This document shows positions 48,936-60,687 of a stretch of 64,000 nucleotides of DNA, piece after piece. Origin of the DNA: Panicum virgatum (lineage: Eukaryota > Streptophyta > Magnoliopsida > Poales > Poaceae); NCBI RefSeq assembly GCF_016808335.1, contig NC_053153.1:13155033-13219032 (forward strand), written 5' to 3'. The number at the start of each line of letters is the position of its first letter. Position 1 is the first letter of the stretch. Below the pieces are notes generated by a model. That model ran no database searches. It was not told the DNA's origin and was given only the letters and a program-made list of their open reading frames with translations. The position numbers and the translations under genes were made by a program.

Positions 48936-49556
48936 GTCTGCATAATTTAGATGCTCTTGGTTTGCAATTGCAACTAATCCTCAAGTTTTGAGGACATTCC
49001 CGTAAAGATGCATAGGTAATTAACTGAACAAGAACAAGGCAGCAACCAAAAACGCCGTGCCTACACGGCTCCACGCTTCTCGGAAGTTCGTGATGGGCCG
49101 GGATGGAACTCGTTTGATTTTGTGTTGGAATGAAAGGTGGGCTTTCCTTGCGGCTGGTTTGGAAACCTTGTCGAAACAACATGGTGCAGAATCCATCCTC
49201 TGGTTTCATTGTCAGCTTCCGGACCAGCCTCATGCTTCTGGACATCCATCCCAGCTGGTTACTCAGTTAATTGTATATTCAAAAATGTTTTTCTTGAAGG
49301 GTATATTCGTAAGTGTTGGTAGTGCAGCTTGTTCAATCAAATTATTGCATAGATGATGAAGGGGTTCAAATGAGTAGAGACCGTTACTACTTAAGAACCT
49401 ATATACGAAAGTAAGCTAAGGCATTCCGTTGCCACCCTGCTGTGTGTAAACTAACCGTAACGTGGTTCACGCGGTGCAGCGTGATGCATATGTAATTTAC
49501 TGACCAGGACTAATTGAAGACACAACCAACAGACTTCCTGGCGCCTCATATCCAAT
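48936..49556. other. Intergenic DNA, no gene seen
   Basis: Open frames at 49057-49356 have no recognised domain. Confidence 0.35.
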
Positions 49557-50992
49557 GGGAAAAGTCTTATTTTCAACCCTAAACTATCACGATCGTCCGA
49601 TTTTCAGTCCTGAACTCCAAAACCAGACATCCTGCACCCTCCGACTATCGAAACCGTACAAAATACCCCCCTAAACCGAATCCACCCCGGTTTTCAGCCA
49701 CGTCACCCGTCCAACGTGGACAAGCTAGCCCGGTCAGCAGCCACACTGCCCACTTGAAAGGACAGCTCACCCCCTGCTGCCCACTCGCGCTCGCCGCAGA
49801 GGGCGCCGCCGCTGGGGGTGCTGCGCTGTTGCCGTGCACGCCGCAGGGGGTGCCGCTGCTGGGGCCGCCGCTGCCTAGGGTTCTTAAGCGCGGTTGGAAA
49901 ATTTCAGAGGGGGGTGGCCGCCGCTGGGGGTGCTGCGCTGTTGGCGTCCTCGACGCAGGGGGGCCGCCACTGAGGGGTGTTGCGCCGTCGCCGTGCTTGC
50001 CGCAGGGGGCGCCGCCGCTGGGGGTGGTGCGTCGTCACCGTGCTCGCCGCAGGGGGCGCCGCCGCGGGAGGGTGTTGCACCGCAGGGGCGACGCTGGCGC
50101 GGCGGTGCAATCGCGTTCCCACCGGCGGCAAGCCGGACGACAGCGAGGAGCAGACCCTACACGACCTATGAGACGAGGCGAGCCCTGCTACGGGTGATGT
50201 GCATGAAGAGGAGTGGCCGACCATGGCCGGCGGAGTGGAGGTGGCGTCAGCCGGCGGCAAGGCGTGGGAACGACCGTGAAAACGAGGTGAATGTGGGAGA
50301 ACGCGGAGAGCATGAGCTTTGGGGGCTCAACAAGGTTCGGTATGAGCCTTTGGATGAAGGAAACGGTTGCCGGACGATGAAGTTCCATGGTGGGCGGATC
50401 TAGAGTGGCCGGCAGATATGGTGGCTTGGGAGAGCTTGATTCCCGAGCAGGACGGAGATGAAAGAGGCCGAGGAGAGAGTTGCGAAGGTGGGGGAGCTGC
50501 TCCTGCGGTAGATTTGGGAATCATCGAGGGAGAAGCCGAATTTGGCCGATGGTCGTGCTGTCCGGGCAGGCTGCCGGAGGAGGAGGACGACGACGACGAA
50601 GAAAGAGAGAGACAGCAGTGGCGAGGCAGCGACAGATGCAGGTGGCGGTGTTAGCAGTAGGTGATGGCTGTGGGGCTGGGGCGCCAACGCCAGCATTGCC
50701 GCCGGCGGCAAGCTGGCCGCCGTGTCTGTCGTTGTGTCGTGGCCATGGCCAGGAGAAGAGAGGAGAGGTGGATGGCCCACTTGTCTGTGAGAGAAAGAGA
50801 GATGAGAGGTGCCACGGTGGATGGGTGACATGGACCAAAACAGGATGACGTGGACCAAATCGGGTTGTTTCGGCTCAAGGGGGTAATCTGCACGATTTTG
50901 AAGAGTTGAGGGTGCAGGATGTCCGGTTTTATAGTTCCGGGTTGAAAATCGGACGATTGTGATAGATTAAGATTGAAAAATAGACTTTTCCC
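49557..50992. mobile_element. Long-TIR (MULE-like) element with GC-rich insert
   Basis: GGGAAAAGTCTTATTTTCAA at the left and its complement ending at 50992 continue as inverted repeats for about 115 bp, with shared blocks AATCGTCCGATTTTCA, GGACATCCTGCACCCTC and ACCCCC. Long TIRs suggest a Mutator-type element, but the flanks (ATATCCAAT / TATTCCCAT) match only partly. The GC-rich interior (49750-50860) has Ala/Gly/Arg-rich frames, including repeated GCCGCCGCTGGGGGTG units, and no transposase. Confidence 0.62.
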
Positions 50993-52467
50993 TATTCCCA
51001 TATGCCTCCTGATCATCCCCGGCCAAACTTACATAATAACAAACAGTAAATGTTCAGCATTATCGATCCGTAAAAATGTAATTAGTCTGTACCTAGTATT
51101 GCAAGAAGAGTGATGTCTTGGTACCATCATCTCTGCTGATTTCTTCTCCCCTCTTATTCCTGTAGAACATCTTTCGGTTGCCTTGGAGTCTTGGAGCAGC
51201 ACGCAGCTCCTCATCTCTTACTTATAAAGATATCATTGTACTGAAGAAACCGGGCATGTGGCCAGTTCTATGAGCTTTGCAAAGAGCCATAAATTCTGCC
51301 ACCAAGCACATTCAAAGTGTTGCCAGTATCTCCTGTCCACAAAAACTGAAAAAAGGAAGAAATGTTGGCAGTATCGTGCTGCTTATTCAGGTTTTTACGT
51401 TTAGTCTACTGATCGAACCAGCTGCTCCATGCGCGTTTTATCCCCAGTGCTCTTTCTGAAATAAAAACACTTTTCATGAAGTAATTTAGCTTGCGTGGCT
51501 ATATATGTATGATTAAGTTAACGGAGAGAGGATTTCTGAAATAAAAACACTTTTCATCAATTAAATTAGAAAGGGCAACTTTTCACACCACCAAAGCCAC
51601 ATATAAATCAGTTCTATCTTCAAGACCTACTTATCACTTAACAGTGTTCCAACAAAACTGTAGTCAAGGAATTTGATAGGTTCAGGAAGGGTTTCCTTTG
51701 GAAGAGAAATGCCTGTGAGAACACCACTGTGAAATGGTTGTGGGTGCCAAATCCGAGCCTTCAACCAGCTGGCCTTGGTTAGAGTGCCAATGATGCATTT
51801 TATCTATTCTATAAGAAATATCTCAAACCATCACTCCTTTTGGATTTCACTATGATTTAGATCTGTTCTTGACAATATGGCGGATGAATTAGTTAAGTGA
51901 AATGCATTATTAAGCTAGTATGCAAATGCAACTCAACTATCTTTAGAGCAGAGGAAGTGAGCCAAAGAAACTACATCATATTGCGAAGTTATTGATTAGA
52001 TACCTCAGTTGTCATTAATAATAGGTGATTCTCCACGCTTTGCTGCGGAATTTGAGGGGCTTTCCAATAAAAGATGAACAAAGGATGTAACAATTTTTAG
52101 ATAAAACACTATGGAGAGAGTTTATTGAAAAACATGAAATGGTAGATTTTTGAAATAAAGAAAACATTTCATGGGGCTAATGAACACATGGAGAAAATTA
52201 ATACAAAATAGAACTGGTATTCACATAAAATAGATAACGATATTTATATAAAAAGATAGGAGCTTTTTTATCATGTTTGGAAATACTTCCCAATGCTTTC
52301 TAATGCCTTTCAAAACCCATCGCCCCGGCCCCAGCATCGCCTCCCACCGCGCCCTCGGCCTCGCTCGCATCGTCGCCTCTCGCCACGCTGTCGCCCTCTC
52401 CCCCATCGCCGCCTCCGCCCTCCGCCTCCTGTGTGCCGGGTCGGCCTCGCCCTCTCTCCCCGACGCC
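50993..52467. other. AT-rich intergenic DNA
   Basis: CTGAAATAAAAACACTTTTCAT occurs twice (about 51457 and 51536), a short direct repeat. No gene was seen before the Ca2+-ATPase fragment. Confidence 0.4.
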
Positions 52468-52719
52468 ATGAAGCTCAAGGTGGAGCCCTTCAACTCGGTG
52501 AAGAAGATGACGACCGTGGTCGTCGCGTCCTCGCACGCCGCCGGCCATCCCCACGTGATCCTCAAGGGTACGTCCGAGGTCGTCCTTAGTCAGTGCAGCT
52601 CCATCATCGACGGCACTGGGAGCGTAGAGAAACTCACGGATGCCAAGGCCAAGCGTGTGGCCAGCGCCATCGATGCGTTCGCGTGCGAGGTGCTGCGCAC
52701 ACTCTGTCTGGTGTACTAG
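52468..52719 (+). pseudogene. P-type Ca2+-ATPase (ACA) nucleotide-binding fragment
   Basis: From the ATG at 52468 the frame reads KVEPFNSVKK, then ILKGTSEVVLSQCSS, then AKRVASAIDAFACEVLRTLC. These match the N-domain of plant autoinhibited P-IIB calcium pumps (KGASE nucleotide-binding motif with A changed to T, and F-A-x-E-x-LRTLC). A stop (52717-52719) ends it where the family continues to YxD. No phosphorylation motif (DKTGT) or membrane segment occurs nearby. It is an isolated pseudogene fragment of a roughly 1000-residue protein. Confidence 0.85.
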
Positions 52720-54370
52720 GATGCCAAGATCATAAAGTCTTGATGCAAAGAAGCAAAAATATTGCAAGCTGCGTAATTCATTTGATCATAATACTCGGAA
52801 TTGCAATATGTTTCGCCAAATTATACAACTGGTATGTAAGTGCGTTCAGGCTGATTAGACCGGTCGGTAGATTGGCCAATCTAAACAGGTTGATTCGAGC
52901 TAGGAGTTGTATTTTGACGTGGGATATGTGAGGGTTTTGACTCATAATAGGTACAGACCTCCCCACCCTATAAATATAAAGGGCTATGGCTGATTGACTG
53001 ACATCCAATCGAATCAATCTATTATGCATCTACTTTTTACCCTAATTCTCTTCCAACCTTCCCTTGCTGTTCATCCATGATCTCCACGACCAATGATGGC
53101 GTCCAACGTTTGCTGGTCAACCAAGGGCACATCCGACGATGTTTAATCCCTAATGTGTCCCTCCCGGATGAGAGTTTTGACGGCCTTTGCTAGTTTGCTT
53201 GTAAATCAGTCGTTCTTCATCGCGTAAGCGCGTTGATTATTTCTTTGCTGGTTTGCTTGTAAACCTTGCCGTCTTTCACCATGTAAGTGGGATAGTTATC
53301 CCTCGAAACGACTGATTCCAACGAAATCTTAGAAAACTGGTCTGACAGGCTGGCGTGGCCTCGGTGCCCTTCGGTTCGTTTGTGACTCGCACGCTCGAGT
53401 CCTCTCGTGACTGAAAACCACGTCAACACACCCATTTCGTACACTGCCTCACCTTCGCGATCCGCGCATCCCTCGCCGCCGCGGTTCACCCATTCCACTC
53501 CCCCTGGGTTCACTCACTCAGACACACCCATCTTCCCTCTTTGCGAGCAGCAGTCAGGTTGAAGAAAGCAGATAACGATGGGAGGAGCCTCTCATCCGAG
53601 GAGGATGCTCTCATCCTTGACTCAGCCACCGCCAAGGACAAGGCAGTATTCTTCTTTAGCTCATCCGCCGGGTGATTGTCATGCCGGATGAGGCCAGTGT
53701 CCAAGGAACAGTGGTGGAAGCTACTGATTTCTTCAACTCCCTAGTCATAGTATCGGATTGTCTTGAGAACAACTTGTGCCTTGAATTTGCTGGCCCTAGG
53801 GGTAAGTCACCATGTACGATGGCCGAGGGCCCAATCCATAAGGGGGTCCAAGCTCACATATGTATTATGTACGTATAATATGGCTACTGACCAGCTGGTA
53901 TATGTGATCACAGTCTAAGAGACCAAGAGCTAAGCATTAAAGGTGTTGCAAGTAACTTTGCCAGATTTCTTGATGTCAACGCTTGACATTTTAAGTTTGT
54001 TATCACTGCATATTGCTATCCAAATATTTTGGTTGCTTATCGAATCACCTTAACTGTACCTGTGACTGTAGCTTCAGCTTAAGAAAGTTTCTCAAAACTA
54101 AAGGTGTTGAACAACTATTTGAGATCAACTATGCCACAATAAAAATTAGATGGCTTTGTAATGTGCAACATCAAGAAGACTATATTGGATACTATTGATC
54201 TCAATACCGTCGTGATGATTTTGCATCGAGAAACGCCAGAAGAAGTATCTTTTTGTGAGCCAATGGATATTTTGCAGTGTAAATATATGGTAATCAAATT
54301 AATTATAGAAGTACAAATAAACTATTGTTTTAGTCTACGATGTTCCCCGATAATTATCAAACATGTTAAA
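52720..54370. other. Intergenic DNA without identified gene
   Basis: Short frames only. A near-duplicate GCTGGTTTGCTTGTAAA/GCTAGTTTGCTTGTAAAT pair lies at about 53190 and 53246. A plus frame at 53672-53878 has no recognised domain. Confidence 0.35.
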
Positions 54371-54996
54371 TGTTGGAAGAATGCTAGGAGACTTTCTAGA
54401 GTATTCTCCACAAGTCAATAAAAAATATTTTCATAGAGTACTCTAGAATTAGTAATAAATACATTAAAAAACCTTGTAATATTTAGGAATTCTCTAGAAG
54501 GGAAGACGCATGTCACCACCCTATGATCCTCCTTGGTCTATAAATAGAGGACCCCTCCTTGTCATATCATCTATCTAAGAGCATGGTGTGTTGTGTACTC
54601 TTGTGTAAAACTATTGTGTTATAATAAATTAAGTGTTTGTAAATATTGGCCTCCTTGTTTCTAAATACTTAGTGTATAAGTTGTGATCTATCGTAGGCTG
54701 CCTCTGCCGCCCAGAATCAAATGTGCATAAGTTGTGATCTATCTTAGACTTGCTCTGCCACCCGGGATCGGAAAGGATTTAGCCTTCATCGTAGGAAGGC
54801 TCTGCCTCCCGAAAGCCAGTTTTATCTGTTGGTAGGCTCAGCCACCCGAAAGTGAGAAAGCGGTTTTATCGTCGAAAGGACCTTATTAACTATATTTTTA
54901 GAAATTGAAATAAAAACTAACCGACTCTATAGTGAGTTGGTATATCTTAGGTGTAGCTTAGATTAGTAGGTATTAGATCCACCTCAGTTCCCAACA
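54371..54996 (+). mobile_element. Ty1/copia solo LTR, 626 bp
   Basis: It starts TGTTGGAAGAATG and ends GTTCCCAACA (inverted TGTTGG/CCAACA ends). It contains a TATA box (TCTATAAATAG at 54537-54547) and an AATAAATTAAG region, as in small copia LTRs. No primer-binding site follows and no gag-pol is near. The 5-bp flanks (TTAAA, CTGAA) do not match, so the target duplication is lost or the copy is a recombinant. Confidence 0.6.
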
Positions 54997-56256
54997 CTGA
55001 ACTAAAAATTAAATTAAAAAGATATCAGTATATTTATTTTCGCTTTACAAGAAAATAGCGTAAATATATTATAAGATTTTATATAAGGTCTAGACTCTCG
55101 AGGGGCCGTCACGATAGTTTGCTAGAGGGCCTTCAAAATTCTAGGGCCGGCACTGTGTCTCTCTGAAGACACAGTTATCCAATCGCAACATCATTATTAT
55201 GCTGGTTCTGGTTAACAACCATCTCGGCAACTGTATCAAGGACTTTGACAATTTGTTAGTGTGCCCAACACTGAAACTCCTTAGGGTAAAGAAGTTGGTT
55301 ACTTATCCACCGGATCCTACCTCAATTGACAAGAATCGATTCGTCTCCTATTAGTTTGCTTGGCTGTTGTTGATCAACATCCTTCAAGGATATGGGGGTG
55401 ACATTACATCCTAGCTGTCCCCAGAGGACCTCTTGCTCAAGTTACACATACCCAATGACGGGCCTGGCGCGAGAGGAGCGGAGACTCATGGTCGTGGAGC
55501 GGCGGCGGCCGCCGCCTGTGGCTGTGCTTGTGCTGCACGAGTCAGGGTTGCCAGGGAAGAGTTGGGGATTATATATGCCGGCGTATATGGGCTGGGCTGC
55601 TATTCGTGTTGGGTCACAATAAGTTTCGGGTCCCCGTGGTCACCCGTGGGGGGAAATGTATCCCCGCCCCTGCCCCGTTTTGGTTTCGGGGCCCTGCCCC
55701 GCTCCCCCGCGGGGAAATTTCTGCCCCGTTCGGGTCGGGGCTCCGCAGGGATCCGTCCCCGCGGGGAAAATTGCCACCCGGACTCCCAACACATCGGACT
55801 TCAGAATCTCTCTCTATCTTGCATAAAATCAAGTGGCTTCTTCAGCTAAAGAATTGGAAAATTGGTGCCCCTCTAGCGGGGTGAAGGATGAGCTAGATGA
55901 GAACTGGAAACGAACTGGAATCGGATAGTCGCTTTGTGCTAGTACAATGGATGAGCTAACACGACACACAGTAATAATATGCCTAGAATGGTTGCACATG
56001 TTTGTGGTTGGGGTTCCCTGATGGAATTTAAGCTCATCACACAAATGCACAAAACGAAGGTAGATTGGTAGTTGGCAACACTATATGCTGCTTTATTTCT
56101 TCATCTCTTGTTCTAACAGAAGCATTGCTCGCCTCTCATCTCCTTATATTAGAGAGCCCTGAGCCCTCTCAATGTACTCACCGAACTGCCCATCTGCTGG
56201 TCCGGTCCGGCCCGACCGCCCGCTTCGGGCAATCGGACTGTCGGGAGAGTGACACT
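54997..56256. other. Intergenic DNA with an unidentified ORF
   Basis: A 51-codon plus ORF (55199-55354, MLVLVNNHLGNCIKDFDNLL...) has protein-like composition but no recognised family. 55619-55795 is rich in CCCCG/CGGGG pairs and resembles the ends of a GC-rich hAT-like family without clear termini. Confidence 0.35.
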
Positions 56257-56587
56257 GGCCGTGTTTGGTTTGGGAAAAAAAATTCGCGAAAACTTTTTGC
56301 ACTTTTGACCACTAATTGAGAGTATTAAATAAAGTTTAATTACAAAACCACCTGTAGGACCCTGGTAAATTCGCGTGACCAGTCTAATGAGGTCTTTGAC
56401 TGCACGATTAGAGAATGGTTACTGTATCATCACTGTAGCAAATTATCAATTAATTACTGTCATTAGATTCGTTTCGAAAAGTTACACCCATCCCTAAAAA
56501 TATTTTGCAAATAGACTGCATTTAGTACTCAATGCGGACATTCGTCTTTTTGTGTAATTTTGACGTGGCGTCTAACCAAACGCGGCC
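56257..56587. mobile_element. MITE, GGCCGTGTTTGGTT ends
   Basis: GGCCGTGTTTGGTT and AACCAAACGCGGCC are inverted ends of a 331-bp element. Internal blocks are TCTAATGAGGT, GGTTACTGTA, AATTACTGTCATTAGATTCG and TTTAGTACT. The element at 58246-58568 is a close relative. Confidence 0.75.
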
Positions 56588-57324
56588 AGTTGTTTCCGAA
56601 CTAACGCTAGTGACTGCACGCTATCAACTCTCCATGTCTGTTCCAAGGCAGTTTCTTTTGCCTGCTGTGCCGCTATGGAAGGAGGGGTACTATTCACATA
56701 TCACAGTGTGTTTTGCCTTTACATAGATAATTAATCAATAAAATGGGAGCGTGTTTTCTGTAGTACAAGCCTTTAGGGCAAGCCCAATGCTCATGTTCAA
56801 TTTGATCATAAGGTGGGCCAGTGTGTGAGAGCTATAGTGCTTGTTGCTTGTCCCAGCCACCACTTGATCATAAGGTGGGCCAGTGTGTCAGAGAGCTATA
56901 GTGCTTGTTGCTTGTCTCAGCCACCACTACATCTACCTCCGGCACCCATGTGTGTGTCAGAGAGAGAAGACTGGAAGGAGAGAAGGGAAGGAATCACTGT
57001 GTCAGACAGAGAAGACTGGAAGGAGAGAAGGGAAGGGATGGAGGAAAGAAAGAATCTTTAATTATTTTATTTACTTATAGTTGAATGTAAAGTCTAAGGT
57101 TGATTTTTGTTGTGGTCGGCTTTATGGTTCTCTCCACAATGACTATGGTTAACTTTTAAGAACTTAAAGTTACTTTTCTGCCACATTGTGTCTGCCCTTA
57201 GCCTAGCTAGTTTCATGACGTCTTCTTTTGGCTCATCTGAAACTGTGAGTCCTAGCTGGTCCTCGATCAGCACACCTGCCGCAGGCTGTAGCGTGCACGG
57301 CGGGTATGCAGAGCACGCCTCACT
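56588..57324. other. Intergenic DNA with local duplications
   Basis: Two adjacent duplications are visible: ATAAGGTGGGCCAGTGTGTGAGAG... at 56808 and 56871, and GAGAAGACTGGAAGGAGAG at 56965 and 57009. No gene was recognised. Confidence 0.5.
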
Positions 57325-57332
57325 CTAGCAGC

Positions 57333-58214
57333 TATAGATGGCAACGGGTAAAACCCGCGCAGATACTAACTTCAGAAACCCGCACCCGCAAGCCGAAACC
57401 CGTGCCCGCGCTCGCAACCCGCGACGGGTAGAAACCCGGATCCGTACCCGCTATCCGCGTACCCGCGGGCACGCCCGTGTACCCGCAAACTTTAGAAAAT
57501 GAAGCACAAAATTCAATTTTAACGGCAAGCAAAAATTAATATACATAGCAAACATAATCAAAATCAAACAAGAGTTCTTGTTCAACATAGATTAACACAA
57601 ACAAGTGATGATAGAGCAAGGCGCTGGGGTGGGGGTCAGGCCGCCTAGCGCATCTCGCTGGATGCGTCGCCTGGGCACGGGGCGCGTCACTTGGGCACAG
57701 GAAGCGGCGGCTGGCGGTGGAGCGACGACCGGCGGTGGAACGGCGGCCGAGCGGGTCGAGGCTTTGGACCTCGGCAGCTCGGAGCTGGGCAGCACCGGCG
57801 GCCGACGTCGCTATGCAGCACAGGGGGCCGAGGAGGAGGGAGGGGAGGCGGAGGGGCGATGGGGATTGGGCGGGCCGCTTGGGGGCGCGGCGCTAGCCGC
57901 TAGCTGGGGGGCGCCGGGCGCATCGCTGGTGGGGGATTGGGGCTTGTGGGTGGCGGCCGGGACAGGAGAGTGGGGAGGTCGGGAGGGGATGAATGAAACC
58001 CTAGAGATCATTTATATATACAGGGGTAGTAGGGTCCGTATGTCAGCGGATTTGCGGGTTTGGGTATTAAATTTTGAAACCCGTTATAAAATACCTGTCG
58101 GGTTTGAAGTCGTACCCGCACCCGTGCTCGCGGGTACAAACCCAGACCCGAATCCGCATCCAACGGGTTCGGTATCCGTGGATTTGCGGGTATTCTGTAC
58201 CCGTTGTATCTTGA
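57333..58214. mobile_element. hAT element with ACCCGC ends and GC-rich insert
   Basis: The ends TATAGATGGCAACGGGTA and the complement TCAAGATACAACGGGTA are imperfect inverted repeats. They are flanked by a perfect 8-bp target duplication CTAGCAGC (57325-57332 and 58215-58222), the hAT signature. Subterminal regions are dense in ACCCGC/GCGGGT. Between them, 57610-58000 is GC-rich with an open plus frame (residues such as WAQEAAAGGGATTGGG) of unknown origin, possibly captured host DNA. Confidence 0.82.
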
Positions 58215-58245
58215 CTAGCAGCAGACGTGCAGCACAGCAGCACAT

Positions 58246-58568
58246 CCCGTGTTTGGTTTGTGCTACTTTTGGAGTAGCACAAACTTTGATCGTTAATTAC
58301 TAATATTAAATGAAGGAAGTTTGTAAAACTAATTTCACAACCCTGCGCTATTTTACGAGACGAATCTAATGAGGCCTTCGACTGCATAATTAGAGTTTGG
58401 TTACTGTAGCATTACTGTAGCCAATCGTCGATTAATTACTGTCATTAGATTCATTGCGAAAAATTACACTCATTTCTAAAAAGATTTTGCAAATAAACTT
58501 CGTTTAGTACTTCATGCATTGAAAATTCTCTGGTTGCGCTACTCATGCTACTGGAAACCAAACAGGGC
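58246..58568. mobile_element. MITE related to 56257-56587
   Basis: CCCGTGTTTGGTTTG at the left and AAACCAAACAGGG at the right are inverted. The blocks GACGAATCTAATGAGGCCTTCGACTGC, GGTTACTGTAGCATTACTGTAG and AATTACTGTCATTAGATTC are shared with the earlier copy. Confidence 0.72.
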
Positions 58569-58896
58569 CGGGCGAGCCGGGATTTCAGGAGGTCGATCAG
58601 CTCATGATTATTTCCAGGATTAAAAGAAAATTTCATTAGATACTAGAAATATATCCACCAAATCGCAACTCCCTGCAGACAAGACAGCACACAACAAAAT
58701 GCAAAAGCTAAGCTGCAACAACCACTGCTTAGACACAGATTAACAGGGGGATTACCTTATCTAAGACGGATACTGAACAAAGGCACAAAGCACTACTTGA
58801 CCCTACACCACTTGCTGACATCGCAGCCACACACACACACAAGCTAAACTGGTTTAGGATCCGTGGAGACTTGCGAACCAAAGGAGCATCAAGTGA
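58569..58896 (-). other. 3'UTR of the gene ending at 58897
   Basis: On the minus strand this follows a stop codon and has T-rich plant 3'UTR character with an AATGAAATTTTC polyadenylation-like signal near 58630. Confidence 0.4.
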
Positions 58897-59112
58897 TCAA
58901 ACCCCGGCCCTGATGAAGCCTCCAGGTTCAGACCCAGACGAGCTCGACGAACTCACGAACATTGAGGAGGCCAGCAGGCTAGGGGGCACCACCGCGGCGG
59001 GGCCGTAGATGGGCACGTACTCCCCGTTGGCGTCGGTGGACTGGGACCATTCCCAGACCCTCAGGATCTGGACGGGCACGACGTGGCGGAACGCGCCGGC
59101 CCGCCACTTGAT
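58897..59112 (-). CDS. Last exon of an unidentified gene (71 residues)
   Basis: An acceptor TCTAG|ATCAAG at 59112 opens a phase-0 exon. It reads IKWRAGAFRHVVPVQILRVW, then EWSQSTDANGEYVPIYGP, then a Ser-rich C-terminus ending GGFIRAGV and stop (58897-58899). It has coding-like composition and a plausible 3'UTR. The upstream gene body must lie beyond the Sirevirus, to the right of the window. I do not recognise the family. Confidence 0.5.
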   Translation of the reverse strand: MKWRAGAFRHVVPVQILRVWEWSQSTDANGEYVPIYGPAAVVPPSLLASSMFVSSSSSSGSEPGGFIRAGV

Positions 59113-59727
59113 CTAGACCTTGAGGAATGTTGAGTACTCTATTTTGCTTGTGATGAGTGAATTGTCAACCGTGCGGTGTGATCGTGCGCTTAGTCTTTGG
59201 ATTGCAGGTACACGGGCGTCGATTGTCGATGGGGAGCTGCCGTGGAGGTGCTCTGGCCGATGGACTGTGCGGCGGACGGTGGTGAAGTGCAGCCGGGACC
59301 GGAGCTCGGACCGGGCGGCAGCTGTGGCGTTCACTCCTAGATCGAGGGCGCAAGCGGTGACGGAAGGCGGGTTTCTTGGTTTGCGCCACAAAACCAAGGA
59401 GGCGGACTGACGGAGGTGACGGGCGTTGACGGCGTCTAGGGCCTCGCTGCGGGCGAGGAGGTGACAGGCGTCGGGCGGCGTCTAGGGCCGTCAGAAGGCC
59501 GAGGCGGGAACGGCGTCTAAGGCCACGGCGTGGAGGCGGGAATCTTCCCGCGCGTGAGGTTTTGGCGGTTTTCTCAAAACCGGCCACCTACCCGGGTTTC
59601 GCGGACCCTCCAAAACCGCGGACTGGATCTTCATCAAGACGGCGGCATCGTGGAGAAGACTTCGTTCCGAAGAAAAAACCTCGGCCGTCGGATGAGATCG
59701 TGTACAGGGGGTGCTGCAGGCCAACCG

Positions 59728-59806
59728 GTCTGACCGGCCCCTGGCACCGGTCTGACCGGTCTAACCAACCGGTCTGACCGGTCCAGCGTACCGGCCTGAC
59801 CGGTCC
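59728..59806 (+). repeat. ACCGGTCTGACCGGT palindromic repeats in U3
   Basis: Several copies of CCGGTCTGACCGG-type units lie just upstream of the LTR TATA box. More copies in the other orientation (ACCGGTCAGACCGGT) lie at 60376-60472, downstream of the inferred start. Sirevirus LTRs are known to carry conserved palindromic motifs around the promoter. Confidence 0.75.
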
Positions 59807-59812
59807 CGTGGG

Positions 59813-59820
59813 TATAAATA
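59813..59820 (+). promoter_or_regulatory. TATA box of Sirevirus LTR
   Basis: TATAAATA preceded by CCCGTGGG and followed by CCCTTTCACTTG, about 870 bp before the LTR end. Confidence 0.65.
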
Positions 59821-60687
59821 CCCTTTCACTTGTGTTAGGTCAAGTGCGGCTTTTGTATTTCGTCCGTAAATTCCTCTGTTCTCCAGGCCGCCGCCCCTGT
59901 GTCTCCCTCCTTCTGTTCTTCACTTTAGAGTAGATTTGTTATGGATTTGTGAGACTTTGTATTGGATTTGATTGGGAATGGAGGCCCCATCCTCCTTGTG
60001 CCCTCTGGGCTTTTGAATCAATCCAACTCCCTAGTTTTTGTGCACTTGTGTGATGGATTTCTATTTCGTTTTTGGTACACATGATTGCTAGGATTCTACA
60101 ACTCTTTGTTGTAATTCTCGTGCTTCTGATCCTGTCCCAAACCCTCTGGAATTACGAGCTCTTTTGAATTGGATTTCTTGAGTTTTTGAGAAAACCCCAA
60201 TCCTTCTTGATCTCCCCTCGAATTCTCGGGATTCTTTGATCTTTAGGACGAGATCTCTTGGGGATATGTTCACGGGGTAGGGGCGAAGCAATCCCCCAAG
60301 TTTCATCGATTTTCGTGGTCATTTGGTTGAGATTCATTGTTTGAATCCAAGTTTTCGGGGGGTTTTCTGGGTGCCACCGGTCAGACCGGTAGGCAAGACC
60401 GGTCTGTTATTTTTTGAACAGACTCGACCGGTCAGACCGGTCCTGTGCACCGGTCAGACCGGTCCAGGCAGATCAGTTCTGCAGTTTTTCTGATTCGCTT
60501 CATGGTTTCGCTCGCCCGTTCGAGGCCTTTTGTGTTGGTTTAGCTTTTCAATAGCTACTCCAAACTTTGGTCAGAACACTTGAGGGATTGGGCGATTTTG
60601 GGACATAGGCCGACGATTCGAATTTCAAAGAAATTTTGATCGGCTCCCATTCACCCCTCCTGTGGTCGCCGGCTTCGGTCCCTCAAT

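Larger units (their letters stand above)
59121..60685 (+). mobile_element. 5' LTR of a Sirevirus-like Ty1/copia element
   Basis: It runs from TGAGGAATG to GTCCCTCA, with 5-bp inverted ends TGAGG/CCTCA. It is followed after 2 nt by the tRNA-Met type primer-binding site. A TATA box lies at 59813-59820. Clusters of GACCGGT-type palindromes sit before and after the start region. The left end was chosen by the inverted terminal match and could be 59128. The 3' LTR is beyond the window. Confidence 0.7.

Noticed and set aside
49557..50992. 9-bp target duplication around the long-TIR element
   Set aside because: The flanks ATATCCAAT and TATTCCCAT agree at only about five of nine positions, so a duplication is not claimed.
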